A stretch of DNA of 37,159 nucleotides, taken from positions 1 to 37,159 of the forward strand of contig NW_019174115.1 of assembly GCF_001642475.1 (NCBI RefSeq), in the 5' to 3' direction. The notes beneath the pieces are model-generated. The model had not been told where the DNA came from, did not search any database, and was given only the letters and a program-made list of their open reading frames with translations. This document shows positions 10,373-20,621 of the stretch, one piece after another (the first letter of the stretch is position 1; each line of letters begins with the position of its first letter). This DNA is from Fonsecaea monophora (taxonomy: Eukaryota > Ascomycota > Eurotiomycetes > Chaetothyriales > Herpotrichiellaceae). The translations under genes and the position numbers were made by a program.

Positions 10373-12990
10373 TTACACGGCTGGTCGATTCCATCTCAAA
10401 GGCGACCGCTTTAACTTCCAAGAAGGGGTCTGCTTCCACGAAGGACTTCCTGCCCGCAACGGCGGTCCCGTCATTGCCGGCGTCCCTGACGTTGCCATTC
10501 CCGTCCCAAAGCTGGTGGCGAGGCAGGAACAAGCACTGCTGACCCTCTTAACATCCGCTGAGCACCCACCCAAGAATGTGGGCAGAGGCGCGGTGTTGGA
10601 TGATATCTTGGTGTAACCAGTACAGAAGCCACGCATGGTGGATGAATAACGTGGATCGATCACATTGCGGAGGCAGTTATCCTGATTGCAAATCATCTTA
10701 GCCAAGGATGATGGTGGTGTCGTGACTGGATTTACGATGTTTGACTTAGAGCTTGTTTGAGAAGAAGTAAACTGGTTGCCAGTTGATGTCGCCGAGCTGG
10801 TAGTTACTGTCACTGACGCAACTGGAGTTTCTGTGCTCGTGGATCCTGCCGCGCTGGACGTTGTACTACTAGTTTCAGCGGGTGTGCTAGAAGTTGGACT
10901 GGACGTACTCGTGCCTGACACGGCACTGGAAGGATCCTCCGACTCCCCAACAGGGGTGGTATCGGAGGATGACACCAAGTCAACAGAGCTCGAGCTGGAT
11001 GTGCTAGACAACTCGGTGGAAGCAGTGGCCGATGTTGCAGCCGTAGCAGAAGTTTTGCAAGATTGACTTGTGGATATAGATGTCGTTATCACAGTCGTCG
11101 AGGCTGCCGTAGCGGATTGGGGCTTGCTTGTCTGGTTGCCGTCCTGTCCTGCGCATGGCTGGCCAGAGCCACAGACAGGGTCAGATGTAGTGCTTGAGCC
11201 TGAAGTAGCGGTGGAGGTGGAGTTTGAAGCAGTTGACGACATGGACGATGTCGATTGGCTTCCACTCATCGAATCAGAGGGAATATCAGAGGGAGAGCTA
11301 GAGGGAATTGATGATGTTGAGGAGCCGGAAGCCTGAGTAGCAGGTACATTCAAGGTCTGCCCAACCTGCAAGCTATCCCAATTAATCCCAGGGTTTGCAG
11401 CCTCCAAAGCATCCCAGGAGCAGCCCAGTGAAGTCGCAATAGCCCAACCATAGTCGCCTGCAACCACTGTGTAGGAGCTTACTGCTTGAGAAGGAGCTGA
11501 CGATGTTGTGGTGCTGCTACTTGCACCAGATGTTATCGAAATAGTAGAAGAGAAGCTTGCGCTGGTAGTCAATGTGATTGTGGTCGAAGCTGAGGTGGAG
11601 GTCACAGTGACAGCGGAGGTTGACTCGGAGGAGATCTGAGTCGAAGCCGTTGTGCTTGCTACTGAACTTGTCGAGGACAGCGTACTTGAAGAGCTTGGCT
11701 GTGTAATTGATGAAGTTATGGTGGCCGAGGAAGTTGAAATTGGAAGTGTGGAAGACATCATGGATGATGTTGATGTTGAAGATGTGTACGGAGATGAATC
11801 ACTCAGCGAGCTGCTCGAGTTCGAGGTGACAAAAGCAGTCGGAGAAAAGGACGTCGTGGAAGTGATTGAGGAAGTAGGACTCGTAGTTGAATTTATTGAC
11901 GTCGTAGTTGAAGTTTGACATGTACCACCCGGTACATTGAGCACTTGGCCCAACATCAACTGATCCCAGTTGACTCCCGGATTTGCTGCCTTGAGGGTAT
12001 CGACATTGACTGTCAAATTCTTTGCAATCTTAGAGCCGTCATCACCAGCAGCGACAGTATAAGTACATGGGAGTGCAAGTGTCTGGTTGGTGCATTGCAC
12101 AGACTGCCAAGTGCCATCGAACGGGCTAGGATATTGCCAACTTGAACAAGTTTTGCTCGTCGTAATCTTGACAGACTTCACGTAGGCTGAGAATGGCGCG
12201 GCGCTGAAGTTGGTGTATCCTCCACCCCAGTGCACAGTACCAGCAGCAGTATTTGGGTCGCCCGAGCACCACAGGCCAAGGTGCAGCCGGGATGGTGTCT
12301 GCGGGTATTGGTATGACCCAGTCGTGGCGCCAGTGTTTTTCAATGTCCTAACGGCAACGCTGTCAATAGACCAAACCAATTTCTCCGGTGTCCAATCCAA
12401 GGTGTATGTGTGGAATTCGTGTTCAGGATCGTCCACGGCAGGTTGCGAGCCGCGGTCAGAATATCCAATCTGACCTTTGCCAAAATAATTGGTCTGCACA
12501 GCACCACTGGACCCGGCAAAATTGTTTCCCGACCACTCCCAGTCTATCTCGTCCAAGTCATCCGACATCATGACGGCGCTTGTGATGATACCAGCACCAG
12601 GGGCGGCCTGGACAACCACCTCGATGCGGCCGAATAGAACATAGAAGCGGGTCCAAATATACGGGGCATCGTATCGTTTTGCGAAGGTAAAGTTAGCACC
12701 GTTAGGAGAACCGTAGCCAACTGTGGCATAGTCGGCGAGAATCCAGTCAGCAGGTGTTGTGGTTTGCTGTGTGAAATCAACAAAATACTCGCTATTTGAC
12801 AACCCAGGAATCGCAGGGCAAGGGCCTACACATTTTGTAGTTAGATGGCAAGTTGAAGCACGACATCAGTTGGGCGCCAGGTTTACTGACCGTTCAGAGG
12901 GTTGCAGGCTGAAGAGGAATCTGCGTTCACCAGCCTCAGAAAGGCGATGAATGCTGCCAGAGCAAGCGAGAAAAGAGCTGAGGAAGTCAT
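10373..12990 (-). CDS. secreted GH16 Crh-type transglycosylase with two LysM modules
   Basis: Crh enzymes cut chitin and join it to beta-glucan in the fungal wall. There are two exons, 12990-12891 and 12825-10373, with a 65-bp intron: 2553 nt, 850 residues. The parts in order are: signal peptide (1-23, MTSSALFSLALAAF..); CNPLNGPCPAIPGL, the start of the Crh catalytic domain; DEIDWEW at 125-131, with E126 as likely nucleophile and E130 as acid/base; LysM1 at about 287-333 (CTYTVAAGDDG..ANPGVNWDQL..LNVPGG); a long Ser/Thr linker; LysM2 at about 484-528 (YTVVAGDYG..ANPGINWDSL..LNVP); a second Ser/Thr linker; and a Cys module at about 744-803 (CNQDNCLRN..FCTGYT..RVSSACSC). No GPI-anchor tail is seen. 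A further intron (10313-10376, GTAAGT, CTAAT branch, CAG) would replace the stop with a 14-codon tail ending at 10267; both ends are possible. Confidence 0.9.
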
Positions 12991-13725
12991 CTTTGCGGAC
13001 TGGAAGATGGCTACAAAAGTTCCGAAGAAAGTTTGTAAGGACTGAAGGATGGAGGAGCAGATAAATCTTGTCTTAATCAGAAGTAAAGTGGCAGGTTTAC
13101 TAGCCCTTGAGGGTGTGGCAGACAATGGAGCCCTCCTCACCGTTCACTTACCGACAACTACTACGAGAACAAAGGTGAACGAGACAATGAAGGGGTCCGC
13201 TTGCGCTTCACGTCACATAGCGAATTATATTTTTGGCACCAAGGCTGTGACATATGTCGATAGCGTGGACGCTCATTGTCATGTAGGAGTTCTATGTGGG
13301 AATAAGTCACGGTAACGAGACAAGTTATGCCTAGAGAGTCAATCGTGATGGTATAGGTCTGTGCATCTGTGGAGGGGAAAGAGAAACGAAAGAAGCGTCA
13401 AAGAAGATGCAGCATCATCATGTGGACCCTCTTCCCTCTCGGCAGATCTTCGGCACGACTATTATCCGTTCCGCCTCGCCGAATCCGTATTCGCCATTTC
13501 ATGACTAAAGATTTCCCCGAAACTCTCTCGCAACAATCCCCTTCACTGTTCCTCCAGACACAGTACATGTAGCTCTTATAGCCACTAACATTGTGTCATA
13601 TAACTTCATGGTACAAATTCAGCTGAATGCTCAAAGATACAAGAATCAGACTGTCCGCCATCAAACCAACCTCGGCCGCCAGAAATGCCATCGCTCTCAC
13701 CAGACGACCTGCCAAGGTAACGACA
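12991..13725. other. intergenic; GH16-LysM gene promoter
   Basis: This stretch is the upstream region of the GH16 gene and the 3' region of the next secreted-protein gene. The open frame of the GH16 first exon extends in frame up to 13140, but the signal peptide begins at the 12990 ATG. No RNA gene is seen. Confidence 0.55.
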
Positions 13726-15172
13726 TTAAGGAACAATACAAGTTCCCGTTGCAAGAGCATCGACCATAAACCCTGTGGCTGGAGCCACACCAATACAAGG
13801 GCCCGGGGAGCAAGATATCTGTGTCCTGAACCCTACGCTGGTTGCCGTACTGGTTGATTGTGAGCAAGGGGTTGGGGTTGCCGCACAGACCTCAATGATT
13901 TGGACCATGTATTCGGTAAAAGGTACAACGGTTGTCAGTGTTGTCTGACCTGCGTCGAATGTGATGGCTCTTGATGAACTGCTAGTGGTCACTGGCCCTG
14001 TAGTTGTGGCAGGTCTGGAGCCTCCATCACTGATATCTATAGAAGTTGCGCTTGTAGTTTGAGGACTGCTCGAAGAAATTCCTGGGCCTTCTGCAGAGGA
14101 CAGTGTAGAAGAAGAAGTTGTCGTGCTAGGCTGACACGAAGCAGTCCCATCAGTACATGATGCGACAAAGATCGTACTAGTAGAAGTGGTCGTGGTGGTG
14201 AAAATCGCATATGATGTGCTCGCAGGTTGAGAATTCGTTGTCGATAACAGTGTGCTTGTCGTGGTGATTCCTGTTGAACTTGCTGTGGTCGAGGAAGATA
14301 ACGGGTCTGCGGTGGGCTGCCCGGTGGGCGCTCCAGAGAATGATGGGTCTGGTTCTGGCTGATGTTTTGTCAGAATTGAAAATGAAGCCCGATCAAAGCT
14401 CTTTAAACCACAGTAATGCACCTTCGCAAAAACTTACTGTGGCAAAAATCTCTCCATCTGGACCAAGTATCAACAGGGCTGAGTTCACGAAACCTGAATT
14501 CCCTAATCAGCCTGAGCTCAGACGGCACCTCTACTGCCATTGCAAAGTGGTTTTGCCAACAACATCACCACTCTGCTGGAGGGTGCGTGTCAAATATCTC
14601 CACCGTGACTAGCAGGAAGCTGAGTATGCATACCTCCTTCTTCAGACGCGATTCCAACCGATATAACATCGGTGAACTGGGTGCAGACAGTATCTGCAGT
14701 GGCAAAAGCACCATTGAAGGTGACTGCTAAGCAAGCCCCCGGGGCATTCTGGCGATTGTAATTGACACACTCTTGGATGCAGGAGCCCAAGTCAGTCGTG
14801 TCCGTAGTTTGAGCGAGGATAACGCCATCGTAGGTATTGGAGCACTGCAGCTGCCAAGTATAGTTTCGGGCAGTGACATAGAAATATCCGTCATACAAGG
14901 TGCAGTCTGGATCGGTCGTGAGTGGAGGAGATGACTGTCGTGATCCTAGCTATTGACCTGTTAGCGATGGCCAAACTCTGACATGTGTAGTGTCTGCGAA
15001 CCTTTGAAGCATCGCGGCGCGAATGATCGCGTCTTCCAGGAGCGTGTAGTAGTCTTCCCAGTCCATGCGGCGCCGGATCATCATGTCTGCTGGTCTCGGC
15101 CATCCTACATACAGCAGGCGCTGCGACTAAGAAGGTGAAAAGTGTTGTGGACAGCATTGTATGTAGCTTCAT
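13726..15172 (-). CDS. secreted Ser/Thr-rich protein with apple/PAN-like Cys module
   Basis: I propose five exons, 15172-15113, 15053-15002, 14945-14634, 14493-14438 and 14358-13726: 1113 nt, 370 residues. Residues 1-20 are a signal peptide (MKLHTMLSTTLFTFLVAAPA). Residues about 40-135 form a Cys-bearing module (DCTLYDGYFYV.., LQCSNTYDGV, CIQECVNYNR, GACLAVTFNG, VCTQFT) of the kind found in fungal surface proteins related to PAN/apple domains. A short exon (NSALLILGPDGEIFAT) leads into a Ser/Thr-rich, probably O-glycosylated region. The end has a few cysteines (EVCAATPTPCSQS, ISCSPGPC, GTCIVP). The last three exons are well supported by phase and sequence. Exons 1-2 are less sure: intron 1 ends GGGAAG and intron 2 starts GTTCGC, both weak sites. 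The function is unknown; surface adhesion or wall binding is inference. It sits 5' of the GH16-LysM gene in the same direction. Confidence 0.72.
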
Positions 15173-16083
15173 TGGAGGTAATAGGCAGAGAGCAGGAGTC
15201 AGACATCCTTCGACGAGATAACCGAGGGTAGTGGTGGTGTTGTGGGTGCACGGTCTTCGAAAGCATTCGATGTTAGCACTGGAATGTGGTTCGACAACAT
15301 TTTCCTACCTGTCATGCTGCTGCTGCTGTTTCGCCTGGTAGAGCATTCGTCAAAGCCCTCATTCTTTGACATGATAACCCGAGTCAAAAGCCTCGAGGAG
15401 ACGGGTTGGGTGAGGTTGAGGATATGTCCTGTCTGCTAAGGCTGCCCCCTCAGCAAGACACTTCCCACCCTTCGCAGGTAACTCGTTCGCGATCCATTGG
15501 CCTTAAGGACAAGAGTAGCGCCATACATCATTTATACATTCACTCCAAAAGAGTCATAAATGCCTAAATTCCCTCTCAGAACGGGTGACAGCGCGCTGCG
15601 ATCTGTAGAGATAGAAAGACTGTCAAGAATTATAGCTTTGCTGAGTCCAGGCCATGGTGACAAGCGATTGTTGAGGCTGACGAGGGCGATGCAGGCCCTT
15701 TTTCTCCCTCCTGCTTAGGACTTCCCGGGACACGTGAACCATGTTTGTGAGTAGAAATATCCAATCATGTCACTCCCGCCTCCCCAAGTCCCCCGTATAA
15801 CAGCGGTAACAGCGGTAACCCACGGCTCTCACCTCCGTAAGAATGGGCCACCGCTCCCAATTCCCAGGTATCATTACGCACAGGCATCTCGCAAGCCGAG
15901 AAATGTCCCGAAAAACCCTGCTTTTGTGCAAAGCTGAGTTGATGCTTATTTGCAGAACTCTCTAGGGTGTCCACAAGGCCACCAAGTGGTAGTGGAAGTG
16001 GAAGTCACCAGGAAAAGGAATGATTGTAAGAATCATACCCAATCCTCAGACAGCATCGACTAGAGCTGCTTTCACTTCTCGAG
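15173..16083. other. intergenic stretch
   Basis: This stretch is the upstream region of the apple-like protein gene and the 3' region of the 98-residue gene. A short duplicated AACAGCGGT occurs near 15799-15818. The open frames are short and show no domain. Confidence 0.5.
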
Positions 16084-16380
16084 CTAGTGACGGTGTACCG
16101 AATTTGAAGAACCGTCGCCGGGAGTTCGGTTGTCCCAATATCTTCCGATTGCCTTCCTCGCGGTCTCGTTTTGAAATTCGCTGCGTGCTCGAAAGTGATT
16201 GAACACTGGGAATTCCAGTTGATCCATGATATAGGTATCCGGCTCTGCTTGAATGCGAGTCCAGAGCCGATATAGGTAGTTCTCTAAAATCTGGAGAACC
16301 TGTGGATCCATGTCACCGGTTTGACTGGTCTGAGCAATCTGGAGTGCTTGTCGAACCGTCATTTGAGGTGTCCGAGACAT
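16084..16380 (-). CDS. small conserved fungal protein, function unknown
   Basis: This is an intronless frame of 98 residues. It starts MSRTPQMTVRQALQIAQTS, contains MDPQVLQILENYLYRLWTRIQ then YIMDQLEFPVFNHFRAR and TARKAIGRYWDN, and ends with a short polar tail. The helical pattern and the spaced motifs LWxRIQ, EFxVFNxFR and RYWDN match my memory of a small protein family conserved across filamentous ascomycetes and not characterised. There is no signal peptide, membrane segment or metal site. A perfect cAMP-response-type palindrome TGACGTCA lies at 16451-16458, about 70 bp before the ATG. The ORF may end slightly differently if a 3' intron exists, but none is needed. Confidence 0.75.
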   Translation of the reverse strand: MSRTPQMTVRQALQIAQTSQTGDMDPQVLQILENYLYRLWTRIQAEPDTYIMDQLEFPVFNHFRARSEFQNETARKAIGRYWDNRTPGDGSSNSVHRH

Positions 16381-16450
16381 CGTCCGTGGCGCGATACAGT
16401 CGAAAGGATAATAGCTTCTGTAATAAGGAAACTTATACAGGCGTTCTCGT

Positions 16451-16458
16451 TGACGTCA
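16451..16458. promoter_or_regulatory. CRE/ATF-type palindrome TGACGTCA
   Basis: This 8-bp palindrome is the binding site of ATF/CREB bZIP factors such as AtfA in filamentous fungi. It is 71 bp upstream of the start codon of the minus-strand 98-residue gene, a position suited to stress or cAMP control. One 8-mer could be chance; binding is inference. Confidence 0.35.
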
Positions 16459-19400
16459 AAAGTGGTATCGGTCTCAAGAAGCATATCAAGGTTAAGGTCA
16501 AACGCCCGGGGTTTTAAGCCGGGTCAAAGCCTCACGGAGGCGCTGCCCTGATCCTTTGGAAGGTTGGAGACGAGCGAGGACTCAGAAAGGATGGTCGTAC
16601 AGAGAAGAATATACTCGTTCGGTTGACAGACAGCGAGAGAACGCCCAACAAGTGCACTGTGACCATGCCCTGTTCAAGGGCCACGGTCTGATAGGCTAGA
16701 GAGGGACAGATGAAGTGAACTGTCGAGTCGAGTCCGATTATGCAACGTGAAGGACTACCACTCGACCACGAACGAGAGGGGTGAGCACCATGACCTGATG
16801 TTGCCCAAAGCGATCTTCAGCAGAATGCGTCTGTGCCACCATCAGGATGCACACCGGGGTATGTAGTAGCAATTTATTTACTCGGTACCTGGGGTGAAGT
16901 CGGGTTTCCCAGAGGACGGAGCCCAAAAGATTGAAAATGGCCTTTATCTTGTCAGGGCAATTCATCATGGCGCCGCGATAGGCGGTCAAGACCCATTACT
17001 CCTCGATGTGGATTTGCGTCGGGATTGAGTTTTCGGATTTTAGACTTTCGTGAACAGAAAGACTGGGGCAAGGACGGAGCAGGGCCACCAGGACGCCGTG
17101 TGATGTGACGGAGTAGAAGAACTCGTGGTAACCAGAGCTGACCAAAATGCATGCATGCCTCTTTATCCCCCAGTGTCGGCTCCTTTTCCCCCCAGATAGC
17201 CAACGGCTTTTCGAGATTTGGTAGCGAAGGGCCGGAAAAGCTAGTATCGACTCTCGGATCATGCAGCAATCCCTTGAAACACATGTGATGGTGACCCAGC
17301 TGGATGAGCATTTCCAGTCCAGCTCCATGCTGCGGCGACCGGGTGAATTCCGAACCACCATTGGAACTCTATCGAGGCCCTCGGGTTTGGCTCTCGCAAG
17401 CCATCAAAACTTACCTGGTCATAAACTTTGGGATTCGGGGGTGTGGTGGCTCGTAACAACGGAGAGCGGGAATGCGAACAGGTGTGCACGTGTGTTGGGG
17501 ATGCTGAACTGTGCCCTCCAGGGCTTTGTGCCCTGGTTGGGTACAAGCACGCAGAACCGTTTTTCAAATCTGGGATAGCGACTCGGATGGATGCTCTACG
17601 ATCGGGCGATTATCCTCCAACGAGCCCGAGGTAAGGTCATAGGTGCGAGGCTTGGAGGTGTGTTGCCAAATGGTTCAGCCACCGATTCCACCACCAGCCC
17701 AAACTCGCCCAAAAGTTATCACAACAAAGCTAATGCGCGCAGCCTTTTTGGGAGGGGCAAACCGAAGATCGATCATGCCTCGACAATCTGTTTCCCTGCG
17801 TGTGATAACACTGTCGACCCCGAGATCGTGGCTAGCAGGTCAGCCTGGGTTTCCGCCGTGTTTTGTCCATGTAAAGACGAGAAAGCTGCCATGGGGGTTT
17901 TGACACTCATCCAGATTCATCCGCCCCAAATGTACCAAGAAAGTCCGAATGTCGAGATCAGATGGAGAATCGTGATTAACATGGCATTGCATCGGACGAT
18001 GGCAGGGGCGGGCCGACCAGGATGCACATGGACGAAAGATTCGACAGACAGTAAGGCATCACATTCGGGATGTACTCGTCTGCAAGCATTCAGCAAGTTC
18101 AAACGTGGTAGCGAATGACACTCGACACCATGTTTACCACCCCACACGCTACGCAGGCCACGCAGGACTCCCTGTGACCTCTGCTCGGCATACGCGAGGA
18201 TGCTGCACCGCCGATCCCCATTTCCCAGGCAGCCAGGGTGTTTGTCCAATGCCTGTGGATGCGGTACAGAAAGATGACTGGGCAGTCCGGCCGGACCACC
18301 CAATGGCGGTACTCGGACGGTAAGAGACTTATCTGCCGCTCACAGGCTAGGATGATTTGTCCCTTCTGGGGCCGCGGGCTAGGTAAACCATTGCGAGAAG
18401 GTATTTGTCTGTCGAGGTTCAAATGGCCGACCTGATTGATTGTGTTTTTTTTACCGTTGCTTTTCTTTTCTGCTGCCCCCCAGAATACTAGACTTCAAAG
18501 AATATAGCGAATCAAAACTTCTGTGCCTTCCCCTTCGCCTTGTGAAGAACATGGTGTTGCTCCAGCTGATAATGTATATACCGAGTATGCTGATTTCTAT
18601 TCCGAGCTCGGATGTTTACTGCGGAATTGGAAAACCGAGGACCCTTGAGATCATCCGTCTCCCGAGCATATGAATTCCCGAAGGTTTTGGTATATGTCAT
18701 GCGACTCATATTCCAGTGAACTCTGTCTGAGCCCAGATGCTGGCAAAGCTCTTCGAACCAATGGTGTGGTTTACAGAGCCAACCCAATGCTAACCGAATC
18801 TGCAGTCAATACGAGGGAGAGTTGTCAACGACGTATTTCTACCACGTCCAATGGATGATGGCGGCAGGCAGCGAGCAAGTTACTTGACGTGGCCAGCCGA
18901 TTGGATGGATTTGCATCAGTGGGTGCTGAGATAGACAACTTCCTCGACCAGCAATCCTAGTGACGCTTCCGCGGTGTGCTTTCTTTTTAGGAGATACGGA
19001 GGACATGGACGCAGCTTGGGCGCAGGAGGTAGCAGGAGAGGGTGCAGACGGACTACCGCGGATGCCGGGTGTTCTGTAACTATTCGCAGAACCATCGACA
19101 CAGCCACGAAGCACTCTGAGTATACGAGCTGCGACGTCAGTGACCAAACTGCTAGGACATGCAGTCAGGCATTGCCTACAGATGAAGGATCAGACGCATG
19201 GTTCCCTCCTATTCGCGCTTTTCAACAGTGGACACTGGGGGGAGTTGGGATGCCGTAGGGCTTCCGCCGACTTTGGTTATGTGCTGTGTGCCCAAAGGGA
19301 AAGCCGGGCATCGGTCGGTCTCCTCCAGAGTTACTCAAATACGGACTAACGACTCATTGGGCTCGAGGTTCGGTGACTGTCAATAAGCCTCGTAAAGGGC

Positions 19401-19657
19401 TTTGGTAAGAGCTGAAGATGGTTTCCAGCCGGCACAGCCAGACGAAGGGGCTTGGTGGGTGTTACCGTAACTAGTCAATGGAAGGAGGTATTAGAGGGAG
19501 GAAGGTATTCATCGGCCTTCCCAAGAACTAAGTTAGCTTGCTAGGCTATCAAGGGTGACTAACAGGAAGACAGTTGTCCTGGGCCTGTCCCATCTGCAAC
19601 TACAATGCCACTTCCCTCGTTCAGCGGTCACTTTCACATCCACCATGATTTTCACCA

Positions 19658-20621
19658 TTGGACCACAACCTCCTGCCTCATTTGACTTATGCGGCTCTAC
19701 CTGCGCCTGTCGATGCGGGGGCTCTTATTTTCTCTTGCGCTATTCAACCTAAATTTCTTCTAATTCGAGCTACAGAACGACTGATGATCCAGACAACAAT
19801 CCCTCGATTCGCCGGCACCACTGGCCCGCTCTCCCTGACGTCGAGCTGCGTGCATTGTTCTCCTCCTGCACCTGCTGTCGCAACCTCGGAACATCACTCC
19901 ACCACCGTCAGCCCAGCCCGATCGGGTGCGTTTGACCTCGATACTTCAGCGACTTCTCTCCTTTGCAGTCCTCCCCCCCCCCCCCCCCTTCCCAGTTACC
20001 TGCTGTTTGGAAAGCGAGACATGGGTTTGTCCAAGTCGTGATCTAAAGTGGAACCATCATGGATCCAGCATCAAGCAAAAAGACGCCAGTCTATCTAAAA
20101 GACTCTGGAGTGTGATCAAAAAGAAATACGACATTTTTCTGGTTCTTGGAAGAGCCAATGGCTGCAGTACAGAACCTGGAAAGACGGACCAACTTCTGCC
20201 TAACACGTCCCGCCAACTCCAAAACCCACTCAGCCGGCGCTGCATCTCTCGATTTTTGGAATCCGAACCATGGCTGCATAAGCTCTGGGAGATTGGCTAC
20301 TGTTGTTACTCCCAATACCTGATGCTGGGCCTTTCAAAGGCACAACACCATAGCTGCATCTTTCCCGTCGGGAAATTAAACGAACCACAGCTTTCCTCTG
20401 ATGGTCCAGGTCAGAGAAACTCGGAGAGAAAGTTCGTGATCGGGACGAAGCATCATAAAGTAACCTTGCACAGAGCTTTCACAACCATGTCTAGTCTCGA
20501 GTCATGGCTATTTCTATGTTTTCCACATGACTTAATGGTCCATTTAGACAATACCATCCGACAGCTGTACACAGCGGGCCGATACTCCGCAATTTCTGTT
20601 CGAGAGCTTACTCATACGTAA
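19658..20621 (+). other. two open frames joined by a poly-C tract; coding status unknown
   Basis: Frame A runs from ATG 19658 to 20041 (127 codons) and frame B from ATG 19926 to 20621 (231 codons). Both cross the C16 run at 19973-19988. With one C fewer, frame A would run straight into frame B and give a frame of about 320 codons. A 231-codon frame is rare by chance at this base composition (I estimate roughly 0.05 expected in the window). The peptide, however, has no signal peptide, domain or clear compositional sign of a real protein. Confidence 0.2.
19973..19988. repeat. homopolymer C16
   Basis: This is an uninterrupted run of 16 C. Its length is prone to slippage in vivo and to sequencing error, so frames crossing it should be read with care. 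Confidence 0.95.

Noticed and set aside
10776..11918. Plus-strand frames rich in Val, Asp and Glu
   Set aside because: They are the reverse complement of the Ser/Thr-rich linkers of the GH16-LysM gene and have no signal of their own.
18410..18435. GGTTCAAAT resembling a tRNA T-loop
   Set aside because: The flanking bases do not form a T-stem, and no acceptor stem or anticodon arm fits.
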